Origin: Gammaproteobacteria bacterium | GTDB taxonomy: Bacteria > Pseudomonadota > Gammaproteobacteria > GCA-001735895 | Direction of reading: 5' to 3' | NCBI GenBank assembly: GCA_009937625.1 | Contig: JAACFA010000001.1 | Span: forward strand, 1 to 40,496 | DNA: 40,496 bases | Part shown: piece after piece, positions 17,763 through 27,633 of the stretch | Numbering within the stretch: position 1 is the stretch's first letter | Layout of the letters: each line of letters begins with the position of its first letter | Notes under the pieces: model-generated | What the model saw: only the letters and a program-made list of their open reading frames with translations | Databases searched by the model: none | What the model was told of the DNA's origin: nothing | Translations under genes and position numbers: made by a program

Positions 17763-18542
17763 TTAAGCCTTGACTGTCTCGAGTAGGAAGTTCCGCAGGT
17801 GCGGCAATACCTGGTCGCTGGCCTCGATCATCAAGGAGTGTTTGAGTCCCGGCAGAATAACCAGGCGCGAATCGGGAAGCTGCTCGTGTATGAACCGGTT
17901 CAGCCGAGGGTTGCATCCGCCGTCGAATTCACCGGTCAGCACCAGGCAGGGGCGTTCGATTTCGTGCAGCCATGGCGCCATCTCGGTGGTCGCGTAAATC
18001 CAGAAAACGCTCAGGAAAACATCGGGCGGGGTGTCTTTTACCTGCTGTAGCCTGGCTTCGATCAACTCGGGATGCCGTTGCATGAAGGCGTCGGTAAACC
18101 AGCGCGCAACGAAAGTGCCGAGGGTTTCGCCAATACCGTTTTGTTCCATGGCGTCGCCCACGGCTTTCAGCCTGGCGCGATCGTCCTCGGTACGCCCAGC
18201 CGCCGTACTGAGCAGGCCGACGCTGAGCGTATGTTCGGGGTAGGCGCGCGCGTAAGCCGGGCCGATCATGCCGCCCAGCGAATGGCCGACGACGTGAATT
18301 TTGTCGTGACCGAGTTTCTGCCGCAGCGCCTCGAGATCGTCGACCAGGTCGTCGAGCGCATAGGGTGTCGGCGGCACCGGGCTCTCGCCGTGGCCACGCA
18401 GGTCATAGCTGACGCAGGTGAAATCCTGCTGCAGTCCCGCGATCAATTCATCCCAGGTGGTCTTGCGCGAGCCGATGCCGTGCACCAGGTAGAGCGCGGG
18501 CCCCTGGCCCTCGATGCGATAACTGACATCTACTGCCGCCAT
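17763..18542 (-). CDS. Alpha/beta-fold hydrolase
   Basis: LYLVHGIGSRKTTWDELI; GHSLGGMIG nucleophile elbow; LPGLKHSLMIE. Confidence 0.8.
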   Translation of the reverse strand: MAAVDVSYRIEGQGPALYLVHGIGSRKTTWDELIAGLQQDFTCVSYDLRGHGESPVPPTPYALDDLVDDLEALRQKLGHDKIHVVGHSLGGMIGPAYARAYPEHTLSVGLLSTAAGRTEDDRARLKAVGDAMEQNGIGETLGTFVARWFTDAFMQRHPELIEARLQQVKDTPPDVFLSVFWIYATTEMAPWLHEIERPCLVLTGEFDGGCNPRLNRFIHEQLPDSRLVILPGLKHSLMIEASDQVLPHLRNFLLETVKA

Positions 18543-18548
18543 CCTCGG

Positions 18549-19583
18549 CTAACCCGTCCTGGCGACCGGCTGCTCGCCAAAATGCGGCATGACCTCCTCG
18601 GCGAAACACTGGATGGACTCGAGTATTTCGGCCTGTTCGACTCCGAAATTGATGTTCATGATGAATCGGTCGACTCCGGCCTCGGCGTAGGGCGCGAGCT
18701 TATCGATCATTTCGGATGGGGTGCAAATGGTCAGGTTCTCGGCCGTCTGTTCGAGCGTCATCTTGCGTGGCAGCGGTTTGATCATGCCGTTTTCGACAAT
18801 CCCGGGGCCGGTAAAGACATTGTCGAAGCGGCTGTAATAATCGTGCGCCATCTGGATTTTACGGTTGCGGTCGGCGTCGCTGTGAGACAGGAAGGTAACC
18901 CGAGACAGCGACAGGGTCTGGTGCGCACCGACCGCGCCGAGTTCCTGCTTGGCGCGGGTGAAGGCGCCTACCTGATCCAGCATATGCTGGTGGTCGCCGG
19001 ACAGCGGCGTAGTCTGAATGTGAAAGCCGCGTTTGGTGCACGCGTATATGGCTTCTGGCGCCAGCACCGCCATCATGATCGGAATCTCGCTTACCGGACG
19101 CGGCATGATCGTCAGCGGCTCGAACTGGTAATACTTACCATCCCAGGAAACCTCTTCCTGCGCCAGCAGCGCCTGCAGCAGGTTCAACGATTCGTCGAAT
19201 TTTTCGCGACTGATTTCGAGCGGAACTCCCATGCGATCCATTTCGAAGCCGAAGGCACCGCGGCCGACGCCGACCATTAGCCGATGGTCGGTGAAGATAT
19301 CCGCGCACACCAGTTCGCCGGCAAGCACGCGCATGTCGTGCAGTGGCAGCACCGAGACGGCAGTAACGATTTTGATCTTCTGTGTCAGGCTGGCGATCTT
19401 GACCGCGAACTGCAGCGGCGCCGGCATCATCAGGATATTGAGTAAATGGTGCTCGGTGATAGCGACGGATTCGTAACCGCATCGATCGGCACAGCGGGCC
19501 TGCTCCAGCATGTCGGCATAGACGCGATCGCCGCCGTAGGATTTATCCGGATAGTAAGCCGAAAGCTGAATACTGAAACGCAT
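18549..19583 (-). CDS. LLM-class flavin-dependent oxidoreductase
   Basis: Luciferase-like: YADMLEQARCADRCGYESVAITEHHLLN; VGVGRGAF; start trimmed to MRFSIQLSAYY. Confidence 0.8.
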   Translation of the reverse strand: MRFSIQLSAYYPDKSYGGDRVYADMLEQARCADRCGYESVAITEHHLLNILMMPAPLQFAVKIASLTQKIKIVTAVSVLPLHDMRVLAGELVCADIFTDHRLMVGVGRGAFGFEMDRMGVPLEISREKFDESLNLLQALLAQEEVSWDGKYYQFEPLTIMPRPVSEIPIMMAVLAPEAIYACTKRGFHIQTTPLSGDHQHMLDQVGAFTRAKQELGAVGAHQTLSLSRVTFLSHSDADRNRKIQMAHDYYSRFDNVFTGPGIVENGMIKPLPRKMTLEQTAENLTICTPSEMIDKLAPYAEAGVDRFIMNINFGVEQAEILESIQCFAEEVMPHFGEQPVARTG

Positions 19584-19738
19584 GTCTGACCCGCATCGAT
19601 TACCCGATCGGGGCATTGTGCAATAGCGCTTGCGATTTGACTATTGAAAATTCCTGGCGACGCCAGCCCTGAATACCAGACTTCCGGTAATGATGCCGGA
19701 TGAGGAAAATCCGCCCTCTAGCGTCATCCCGGTCCGAT

Positions 19739-19752
19739 TTGATGCATATCAT
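19739..19752. promoter_or_regulatory. FNR/ANR-like site TTGAT-GCAT-ATCAT upstream of V/A-ATPase operon
   Basis: 9/10 match to TTGATnnnnATCAA; possible -10 TAAAAT at 19774-19779 (5/6) implies a start near 19787 and site centre near -41.5. Confidence 0.5.
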
Positions 19753-19808
19753 GCAGCTGATAAAGTTTTTCTTTAAAATCGAACCAGATTCGGAGACGGA
19801 ATTGAGAT

Positions 19809-20135
19809 ATGGGCGATTCGTTGAAAGACTTGCTGGAAGCCGAGGCCGAGGCCGAGGCGATCGTCACCGCGGGCGAAAACGAGCGCGATCAAATCATTCA
19901 AAAGGCGCTCGACGATGCGCTGGATATGGAGCGTCAATTCAAGGATCGCCTGCCTGAAATGCAGCAATCGTTTATCGATAAGGCGCAGGAACGCGCGGCG
20001 CAAACCATAGCCGAAATGAAGCTGCGCTACGATGAGCGCAACAAGACGCTGCGTGAGCTCGCCGACAAACACGAAAAGGAAGCGCTGGATCGGGCCATCG
20101 AATTGATTCTGACTGGCGAATCGAAGGTTTCATGA
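19809..20135 (+). CDS. V/A-type ATPase peripheral stalk subunit (G/H-like)
   Basis: Charged coiled-coil protein at the head of the operon (LLEAEAEAEAIVTAGENERDQIIQKALDDA). Confidence 0.65.
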   Translation: MGDSLKDLLEAEAEAEAIVTAGENERDQIIQKALDDALDMERQFKDRLPEMQQSFIDKAQERAAQTIAEMKLRYDERNKTLRELADKHEKEALDRAIELILTGESKVS

Positions 20136-21157
20136 GCGGTTTTTCCAGCGTGTACCTGGACACCCGGCTCACGGTTCTTGCCAGGCGTCTGTTCAGTTTC
20201 GAGCAATTGATCGATTTCATCGAGTTCGACCTCGAACGCATTCTGACGCAGGTCAGGCGACATACCGGCTACGACTATACGGTCGACCATTCCAACCCGC
20301 GATTGATCGAGGGTCAGCTGACTAATCACGCGCTGGACGAGTTCCTGATCCTGATCCGGCCTTTTTCCGGTAGCGAAAGGCGTTTTTTGCAGTTTGCGAT
20401 TCGCTGGTTCGAACTGGTCAATCTCAAGGTTTTGATTCGCGGTAAGTTCAATGCAATCGACAATGACTTGATCGAGAGGCAACTGATCGATTTGCGCAAG
20501 TTCGCCGATTTGCCGATCAAGCAGCTGCTCGAAACCGATGATCCCTATGAAATGTTGCGGCTGCTCGAAACCACGGTCTATGGCGGCATCGTGCGCCCGG
20601 CAAGGCGCATGTACGAGGAACACGGTAATGACCTGTTTCTGCTGGATGCGACCATTGACCGCAGCTTTTTTATCGACCTGCACCATCACGCCCGGTTCCT
20701 GGGCAGGGAGGATGCCAGGAACGTCGGGCAGGTGCTGGGTAACTTGCTGGATCGTTTCAATTTGCTATGGCTGTTGCGCTACCGTTTTTCCTACGGACTG
20801 TCACCGGCAAGATCCTTTTACCTGCTTACCAAGACCGGCAACCGCCTGCATTCGGCGCAATTGCTGCGACTGGCCAGGCTGGATAGCGTCGAGGAAGTCG
20901 TCGCCGAACTGCCCCGGCAGTATCGGCAATTGCTGGCAAGCGTGGGCAGTATCTCTGATATGGAAACGGTGATGGAGTACCACAGCCTGTCGCTTGCCGC
21001 GAAAGCGCTGTACCGGCTCCCCAATCTGCTGTCGCGCACCTTTTCTTATATCGTGCTGCGCGAGGCCGAGGTGCGGTTTTTGCAGGCGCTGATCAAGGGC
21101 AAGCAGCTTGGCTTCGAGAATGATTTGATCAGGCAGGCAGTCGGAGGTCGCGCCTGA
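20132..21157 (+). CDS. atpC: V/A-type ATPase subunit C (AC39 family)
   Basis: V-ATPase AC39-like helical protein in operon; 4-bp overlap with upstream gene. Confidence 0.75.
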   Translation: MSGFSSVYLDTRLTVLARRLFSFEQLIDFIEFDLERILTQVRRHTGYDYTVDHSNPRLIEGQLTNHALDEFLILIRPFSGSERRFLQFAIRWFELVNLKVLIRGKFNAIDNDLIERQLIDLRKFADLPIKQLLETDDPYEMLRLLETTVYGGIVRPARRMYEEHGNDLFLLDATIDRSFFIDLHHHARFLGREDARNVGQVLGNLLDRFNLLWLLRYRFSYGLSPARSFYLLTKTGNRLHSAQLLRLARLDSVEEVVAELPRQYRQLLASVGSISDMETVMEYHSLSLAAKALYRLPNLLSRTFSYIVLREAEVRFLQALIKGKQLGFENDLIRQAVGGRA

Positions 21158-23037
21158 TGTGGTCTGCACCGCAAGAGATGAGCAAGATCGGTTTATACAT
21201 GGTCGACGCCGATGCGCAGAAGGCCGCGATGGCGCTGGCGCGGATGGCGGTGTTGCATCCGTTGCAGGGGCCCGATGGCGAGGCGCTGCCGGAGAACCCC
21301 GCGGCGCCTTACCACGAGGTTTACCATGACCTTAATTCGCGGTTTGGCAAAATTTCCGGCTTTATCCGGAAACCGCTTGGGGCTGCGCCGGAATCGACCG
21401 GGGTGGTAACGCTGGATCGATTACAGGCGCTCGATCAACAGCTGAAAGCACTTTGGGCGCAGATCTCGGCGCTCGAGGAGCAAATTCGTCGACAAAACGA
21501 AAAGATCGCCGCGATCCGGCAACTCGCTAACAGCCTGCAGAAATTCACCTCGCTGGACCTGGACCTGGGTCGATTGCGCCGCCAGGGCAGGTTCCTGCGT
21601 ATTGCCGTCGGCACGATTCCCGCTGAAAACTTCGACCAGCTGCGGCGCGCGCTATCGTTAACGAATTTCCTGATCAAGAGGTTTTATTCGAGTGAGGGCA
21701 TCAATCATGTCGTCCTGTTCGGGCCGAGTCAGCATCGGGAGGAAGTGCAGGATCTGCTGCAATCCGCCGATTTCCGCGGGCTGGCTGTTCCGCAGGAGTT
21801 TAGCGGCAGTCCCACCCAGTTGCAGGCCGACCTCGATCGACAGAGCGGGGAGGCCGAGGCGGGTCTGAAGAGCCAGCAGCAGGAACTATACGATCTGATC
21901 GATGCCAACCTGGAGAGGTTACGACTGGCGCGGGATGCACTGTTGCTGGCGCAGCCTTACGCTAGCCTGGGGACAGTGCTCAAGGGCCGGGGAGGGCTGG
22001 TGTATCTGCAGGGCTGGGTGCCGGCACATCGCCAGGACGAAATCAGGCAACAACTTGCAGGGCATCTGGAGTATCCGTTCCGGCTCGAGTTTTCGGAACC
22101 CGGGCAGCAGGACTTCGATCGGGTGCCGTCGTTGTTGAAAAAATCATGGTTACTGCAGCCATTCCAGGGGCTGGTCAAAAATTTTGGCATGCCGGGTTAC
22201 CGTGAAGTCGATCCCAGCGCTTTGTTCGCGCTCAGTTACTTGCTCATGTTCGGCATGATGTTCGGTGACATCGGTCACGGAGCGGTTATCGCGCTCGCGA
22301 GCCTGCTGTTTGTCCGGTCATACCCTGGCGTCACCATCGTCGGGGTGCTCGCCGGGATGTCATCGATCCTGTTCGGATTTGTTTATGGCAGCCTGTTCGG
22401 TTACGAGCACGTGGTGCCGGCGCTCTGGATGTCGCCGATGCATGATCCGGTGCAGGTACTGGTGCTGGCGGTATTCTGGGGTGCCGGGTTTATCGTGATC
22501 GCCAACCTGCTCGCGATTCGAAATTTTTTCGCCGCGGGGCAGCTCGAACAGGCTTATTTCAGCGGCAAGGGGCTCGCCGGTTTGCTGTTCTACCTGGCAG
22601 CTTTCTACGCTGCCTACCAGGTGGCGGCAAATGGCCGTTTTGGATGGCTGGAGGCCCTGGCGATGACAGCACCGATGGCCGTGATCGTGTATTTTAACTG
22701 GCGCCAGTCCAGTGGCGGGCTGGTCGAACGTATTCTCGTCGTGTTTATCGAGGGGCTCGAGCATATCATCAGCAACGTGTCGGGCACGCTGTCCTTTTTA
22801 CGGGTTGCGGCCTTTAGCCTGAACCATATCGCCCTGGCCGCGGCGGTTTTCGCCATCGCCGGTATGCTGGGCAACTTTGGTCACGGGCTTACGGTCGTGC
22901 TGGGCAATATCTTTATCATCGTGCTGGAGGGTGCCATCGTTGCCATCCAGTGTTTACGGCTCGAGTACTACGAAGGTTTTTCTCGTTTCTTCAACGGCAA
23001 GGGACGGGCGTTCGAGCCTCTGAAATTAGAAACTTAA
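21157..23037 (+). CDS. atpI: V/A-type ATPase subunit I (a subunit)
   Basis: GYREVDPSALFALSYLLMFGMMFGDIGHGAVIAL; ISNVSGTLSFLRVAAFSLNHIAL; QCLRLEYYEGFSRFFNGKGRAFEPLKL. Confidence 0.9.
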   Translation: MWSAPQEMSKIGLYMVDADAQKAAMALARMAVLHPLQGPDGEALPENPAAPYHEVYHDLNSRFGKISGFIRKPLGAAPESTGVVTLDRLQALDQQLKALWAQISALEEQIRRQNEKIAAIRQLANSLQKFTSLDLDLGRLRRQGRFLRIAVGTIPAENFDQLRRALSLTNFLIKRFYSSEGINHVVLFGPSQHREEVQDLLQSADFRGLAVPQEFSGSPTQLQADLDRQSGEAEAGLKSQQQELYDLIDANLERLRLARDALLLAQPYASLGTVLKGRGGLVYLQGWVPAHRQDEIRQQLAGHLEYPFRLEFSEPGQQDFDRVPSLLKKSWLLQPFQGLVKNFGMPGYREVDPSALFALSYLLMFGMMFGDIGHGAVIALASLLFVRSYPGVTIVGVLAGMSSILFGFVYGSLFGYEHVVPALWMSPMHDPVQVLVLAVFWGAGFIVIANLLAIRNFFAAGQLEQAYFSGKGLAGLLFYLAAFYAAYQVAANGRFGWLEALAMTAPMAVIVYFNWRQSSGGLVERILVVFIEGLEHIISNVSGTLSFLRVAAFSLNHIALAAAVFAIAGMLGNFGHGLTVVLGNIFIIVLEGAIVAIQCLRLEYYEGFSRFFNGKGRAFEPLKLET

Positions 23038-23061
23038 ATCAATGGATAATCGGAGCATACC

Positions 23062-23508
23062 ATGACGATTTTGACTTTCCTGCTGAGCGCGAGTGCGCTG
23101 GGTATCTTGTTATCCGGGATCTACTTCATGATTTATCCCGAGTCCGCCCATCGGCTGACGCCACGCTGGATGAAAACCGGCGTTGCAGTCAATCTACTAC
23201 TGTTTGTCCTGGGTATTGGCGCCTTCCTGATCGGTGGCGTCAACGAAGTCATGGCGGCGGAGACTGGTACGGAGGGTAATACCGAGATTAGCCTGGGGCT
23301 CGGGCTGGCGTTGATCGGTATCGGCCTGCCGACCGCGTTGGCGACGATTGGGGCCGGTATCGCGGTAAGTTCGGTGGGATCCGCGTCGCTTGCCGTAATC
23401 GCCGAGAAGCCGGAACTGTTCGGCCGCACCCTGATTTACCTGGGGCTGGCCGAGGGTATCGCCATTTACGGGCTGGTGGTCAGTATCCTGTTGCTGGGCA
23501 AAATTTGA
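23062..23508 (+). CDS. atpK: V/A-type ATPase rotor subunit K (c-type)
   Basis: ALATIGAGIAVSSVGSASLAVIAEKPELFGRTLIYLGLAEGIAIYGLVVSILLLGKI; carboxylate in AEG; N-terminal hydrophobic extension. Confidence 0.9.
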   Translation: MTILTFLLSASALGILLSGIYFMIYPESAHRLTPRWMKTGVAVNLLLFVLGIGAFLIGGVNEVMAAETGTEGNTEISLGLGLALIGIGLPTALATIGAGIAVSSVGSASLAVIAEKPELFGRTLIYLGLAEGIAIYGLVVSILLLGKI

Positions 23509-23834
23509 TGAAGATCATCGCCATCGGCAACTCGGCCCTGATGGATGGCTTCGCGCTGCTCGGCATCGAGACCTACGCCGACGCGAGTGCCGATGAAATC
23601 AATGCCGTGCTTACCGACTTGGTGCACGAGCGCGAGCGGGCGCTGGTTTACCTGCAACAGGATTTGATAAGTGCCGAGATACCGATGATTCAGCATTTGC
23701 GCATCAAGGGCGGCTCGATTCTGATCTGTGAAATTCCCGATCTGCAGACAGCGAACGATTACCAGCCGGAGGTCGAAAAACTGATTGGACGGGTGCTCGG
23801 CAGCTCGGCGCTGGAGGGTCAGATTGGCCACTGA
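23505..23834 (+). CDS. atpF: V/A-type ATPase subunit F
   Basis: MKIIAIGNSALMDGFALLGIETYADASADEINAVLTDLVHERERALVYLQQDL at the expected operon position. Confidence 0.75.
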   Translation: MMKIIAIGNSALMDGFALLGIETYADASADEINAVLTDLVHERERALVYLQQDLISAEIPMIQHLRIKGGSILICEIPDLQTANDYQPEVEKLIGRVLGSSALEGQIGH

Positions 23835-24480
23835 ATCGGAACAGGTCAGGGCGCTGCAGCAGGCGATTCTCGAGCGCGCGAAAGAGCTCGCGGCCGAGCA
23901 TGTGTCACAGGGTGAGATGACGCGCGGCAAAATCATCGAGGATGCGCGCGAGAAGGTAAAACTGATGGAGCAGAAGGAATTACTGGCTGCCAGGCTGCAG
24001 GCCGATCGTGAGTATCAACGGCAGGTGCAGGCCAACGAATTACGCATCCAGGCCGAGCTCGATCGCAACCGTTGGGGCCTGGTGCAATCGGTGATGGACA
24101 AGATTTCGCGCCAGCTGGTAGAACTGCACCAGGACGATGCCGCCTACCGGCCGGTATTCGAGAGTCTGCTGAAAAATGGCGTCGCCAGTCTCGGACTCAA
24201 GCAGCTGGTAGCGACGCTCGGCAATGACGACCTGTCTCGGTTTCATGACGATTGGGCTGCGATCGTCGAAGCCTGCTGCGGCGACAAGGTTGAAGTCAAA
24301 CTGTCGCCCGAAGCCTGCCACTGCAGCGGTGGCCTCCGGCTGGCGTCGAAGCAGGGCGACGTCATGATCGACAATACCTTCGAAGGCATCATATCGCGGC
24401 GCGGGGAAGTACTGCAGCAGCTGATTTTCGAGCGCCTGTTTTCCACCGTGTCGACCAAGGGAACCGTATTCGATGGGTAA
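23824..24480 (+). CDS. atpE: V/A-type ATPase subunit E
   Basis: Long helical stalk protein; TTG start at 23824 overlapping the end of atpF proposed instead of 23785. Confidence 0.7.
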   Translation: MATESEQVRALQQAILERAKELAAEHVSQGEMTRGKIIEDAREKVKLMEQKELLAARLQADREYQRQVQANELRIQAELDRNRWGLVQSVMDKISRQLVELHQDDAAYRPVFESLLKNGVASLGLKQLVATLGNDDLSRFHDDWAAIVEACCGDKVEVKLSPEACHCSGGLRLASKQGDVMIDNTFEGIISRRGEVLQQLIFERLFSTVSTKGTVFDG

Positions 24481-26254
24481 GGTGCTGGAAGTCAACGGCC
24501 CGATCGTAACGATTCAGCAGCCGGGAATTCGCAACGGCGACCAGGTCAAAATCGGCCGCATGAACCTGATTGGCGAAGTAATCCATATCCGCGCCCAGGA
24601 CGCGCTGGTTCAGGTCTACGAGTCGACCGAGTCCTTGCACCCCGGCGAGCGGGTCGAGGGCCTCGGGCATCCGTTGACGGTCGAGCTCGGGCCCGGACTG
24701 CTGGGACAAATCTTCGATGGCGTGCAGCGCCCGCTCGACAAGATCATGCAGTTGAGCGGCGAGCATATCAGCCGTGGGCTGGAGGTATCCGCGCTCGATC
24801 GGGAGCGCGTCTGGCACTACCTGCCGGATCCCGAGATTGTCGTCGGCAATAGGCTCCGCGGGGGCCAGGTGCTGGGTACGGTGCGCGAAACCGAGACCAT
24901 AGAGCACCGCGTGCTTGCGCCACCGGACTGCAACGGTGAAATCATCGAACATGCGCCCGAGGGCGATTACAACATCGAGGAAATCATCGTACGCCTGCGT
25001 CTTGATCACGGCCCGGTCGAAAGCCTCAGAATGTATCACGACTGGCCGGTGCGTCAGCCGCGGCCCTACCGCTCGCGCGCCAGCTCCGGGCTACCGTTGA
25101 TCACCGGGCAGCGCATCCTCGATACTTTTTTTCCGATGCTGAAAGGCGGCAAGGCGGCGGTCCCCGGGCCCTTTGGTGCGGGCAAGACCATCGTGCAGCA
25201 ACAAATCGCGCGCTGGGCCAATGCGGATATCGTGCTTTACGTCGGCTGCGGCGAACGCGGAAACGAGCTGGTCGAAATATTGCAGACCTTTCCAGAGCTG
25301 ACCGACCCCTATAGCGGACGCTCGCTGATGGAACGTACGTTCCTGGTTGCCAACACGTCGAATATGCCGGTGGTCGCGCGCGAGGCCAGCATTTACGTCG
25401 GCGTCACGATGGCGGAGTACTACCGCGACCAGGGTTACGACGTGGTCATGGTGGCAGATTCGACCAGCCGCTGGGCCGAGGCGCTGCGCGAAGTTGCGGG
25501 ACGCCTCGGGCAGATGCCGGTGGAAGAGGGTTATCCGGCCTACCTGGCTTCTCGTCTGGCGGCTTTTTACGAGCGCGCCGGCAATGTCAATACGCTCGCC
25601 GGTGCGCAGGGTTCGGTGAGCCTGATCGGCGCGGTATCGCCGCCAGGCGGCGATTTTTCGGAGCCGGTGACGAGCCACACCAAGGAGATAATCCGCACCT
25701 TCTGGGCGCTGTCGAAACCGCTGGCGGATGCGCGCCATTACCCGGCGGTATCCTGGCTCGAAAGCTTCACCGATTACTCGGAGCGTGCGGCGGAGTGGTG
25801 GTCCGAGAACGTCAGCCCGCAATGGAGCCTGCGGCGCCAGCAGGCGCTGTCGTTGCTGGCGGAGGCCGATGAACTCGAGCGAATCGTCAACCTGGTGGGC
25901 CCTGAGGCGCTGTCTTCGTCGCAGCGCTGGGTGCTGGAAAGCTCGAGCCTGATCAAGGAGGCGGTGCTGCAGCAGAGCGCGCTCGATCCGGTCGATAGTT
26001 ACTGTTCACCCGACAAACAGTTTCAGCTGCTCGACCTGGTGCTGCAGTATCACCGGACCGGAGCAGAATTGATCGACCTCGGGGTGCCGGTCGAGCAGCT
26101 GACCGAACTCGTTTTCGGCGGCGAAATCAGACGCCTCAAGTCGACCGTCTCGAATGACGATCTGTCTCCATTTCAGGACTATGGCAACAAGATACGCCAG
26201 GCTTTCGATTTGATGCGTGCCGAGTACCACAATCACCGCGGAGCTGCCTCATGA
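24473..26254 (+). CDS. atpA: V/A-type ATPase catalytic subunit A
   Basis: P-loop [58 protein letters not shown]; 593 aa. Confidence 0.95.
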   Translation: MGKVLEVNGPIVTIQQPGIRNGDQVKIGRMNLIGEVIHIRAQDALVQVYESTESLHPGERVEGLGHPLTVELGPGLLGQIFDGVQRPLDKIMQLSGEHISRGLEVSALDRERVWHYLPDPEIVVGNRLRGGQVLGTVRETETIEHRVLAPPDCNGEIIEHAPEGDYNIEEIIVRLRLDHGPVESLRMYHDWPVRQPRPYRSRASSGLPLITGQRILDTFFPMLKGGKAAVPGPFGAGKTIVQQQIARWANADIVLYVGCGERGNELVEILQTFPELTDPYSGRSLMERTFLVANTSNMPVVAREASIYVGVTMAEYYRDQGYDVVMVADSTSRWAEALREVAGRLGQMPVEEGYPAYLASRLAAFYERAGNVNTLAGAQGSVSLIGAVSPPGGDFSEPVTSHTKEIIRTFWALSKPLADARHYPAVSWLESFTDYSERAAEWWSENVSPQWSLRRQQALSLLAEADELERIVNLVGPEALSSSQRWVLESSSLIKEAVLQQSALDPVDSYCSPDKQFQLLDLVLQYHRTGAELIDLGVPVEQLTELVFGGEIRRLKSTVSNDDLSPFQDYGNKIRQAFDLMRAEYHNHRGAAS

Positions 26255-27633
26255 GTGAACTCGAGTATCGCAAGGTCGATTCGATTCACGGCGCCCTGAT
26301 GTTCCTCAAGGGAGTCGGGGATGTGGCGCTGGGCGATCGCGTTCAGATTCGCGGCAAGGACGGCAGGCGGCGTAACGGGCAGGTCATCCGGACATCCCGC
26401 GACGTCGTGCTGGTACAGGTGTTCGAGGGAACCGATAATCTCGACCTGGAAAACACCTGGGTGCGTTTTCTCGATCAACCGTTCGAACTAGCGTTGTCGC
26501 CCGATATGCTGGGACGCAACTTCAACGGCATCGGCGCGCCGCGCGACGACAGGCCGCCGCTCGTTTCCAGCCTGCGCCGCAACGTCAACGGTTCGCCGGT
26601 CAACCCGGCCGCGCGCGCCTACCCGCGCGAGTTTATTCAGACCGGGATTTCCACCATCGATGGCCTCAACTCGCTAGTGCGTGGACAGAAACTGCCGGTT
26701 TTCTCGGGCTCCGGGCTGCCGCATAACCGACTGGCGGCGCAGATCGTACGCCAGGCGAGATTGCCTGGCGATAGCTCTAACTTCGTTATCGTGTTCGCGG
26801 CGATGGGAGTGTCGTATTCGGACGCGCGCTTCTTCGAGCAGGAGTTCGAGTCCAGCGGCGTGTTGCGTAATGTTGTCATGTTCATCAACCTGGCCAACGA
26901 TCCGCCGATGGAACGCCTGATTCTTCCGCGCACCGCGCTGACCGCTGCCGAGTATTTGGCTTACGAACTCGATCATCATGTGCTGGTGGTCATTACCGAC
27001 ATGACCAACTATGCCGAGGCGCTGCGCGAAGTTGCGACCGAGAAGGGTGATGTACCGTCGAGGAAAGGTTACCCGGGTTATCTCTATTCGGACCTGGCCG
27101 AAATTTACGAGCGTGCCGGGCGGCTGCGCGATCGCCACGGCTCGATCACGATGATACCGATCCTGTCGATGCCGAGCGACGATATCACCCATCCGATTCC
27201 GGATCTGAGTGGTTACATTACCGAGGGGCAAATCGTGTTGAGCCGTGAGTTGCACAGCAAGGCGGTTTATCCGCCAGTCAACGTGCCGCCTTCGTTATCG
27301 CGCCTGATGAAAGACGGGATCGGCAAGGACGATACGCGAGAGGATCATCCACGCGCGGCCAGTCAGCTGTATGCTTCCTACACTCGAGCGCTGGAGGCAA
27401 GAAACCTGGCTTCGATCATCGGTGCCGAAGAACTTTCGGATCGCGATCGCCGCTACCTCGATTTTGCCAATCGTTTCGAGGAAGATTTCGTGCGACAGGG
27501 ACCCGACGAGGAACGTAACATCATCGAAACCCTGGACCTGGCCTGGGAGCTTTTGTCATTGCTGCCGCCGGGTGAGTTAAGCCGCGTCAGCGAGGAAGAT
27601 CTGCATAAGTATCATAGCTGGGAAGAGCACTAG
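26251..27633 (+). CDS. atpB: V/A-type ATPase regulatory subunit B
   Basis: [67 protein letters not shown]; 460 aa. Confidence 0.95.
   Translation: MSELEYRKVDSIHGALMFLKGVGDVALGDRVQIRGKDGRRRNGQVIRTSRDVVLVQVFEGTDNLDLENTWVRFLDQPFELALSPDMLGRNFNGIGAPRDDRPPLVSSLRRNVNGSPVNPAARAYPREFIQTGISTIDGLNSLVRGQKLPVFSGSGLPHNRLAAQIVRQARLPGDSSNFVIVFAAMGVSYSDARFFEQEFESSGVLRNVVMFINLANDPPMERLILPRTALTAAEYLAYELDHHVLVVITDMTNYAEALREVATEKGDVPSRKGYPGYLYSDLAEIYERAGRLRDRHGSITMIPILSMPSDDITHPIPDLSGYITEGQIVLSRELHSKAVYPPVNVPPSLSRLMKDGIGKDDTREDHPRAASQLYASYTRALEARNLASIIGAEELSDRDRRYLDFANRFEEDFVRQGPDEERNIIETLDLAWELLSLLPPGELSRVSEEDLHKYHSWEEH

Noticed and set aside
18072-19280. 402-aa plus-strand ORF
   Set aside because: Lies antisense to the alpha/beta hydrolase and LLM oxidoreductase genes; composition is typical of a GC-rich shadow frame.
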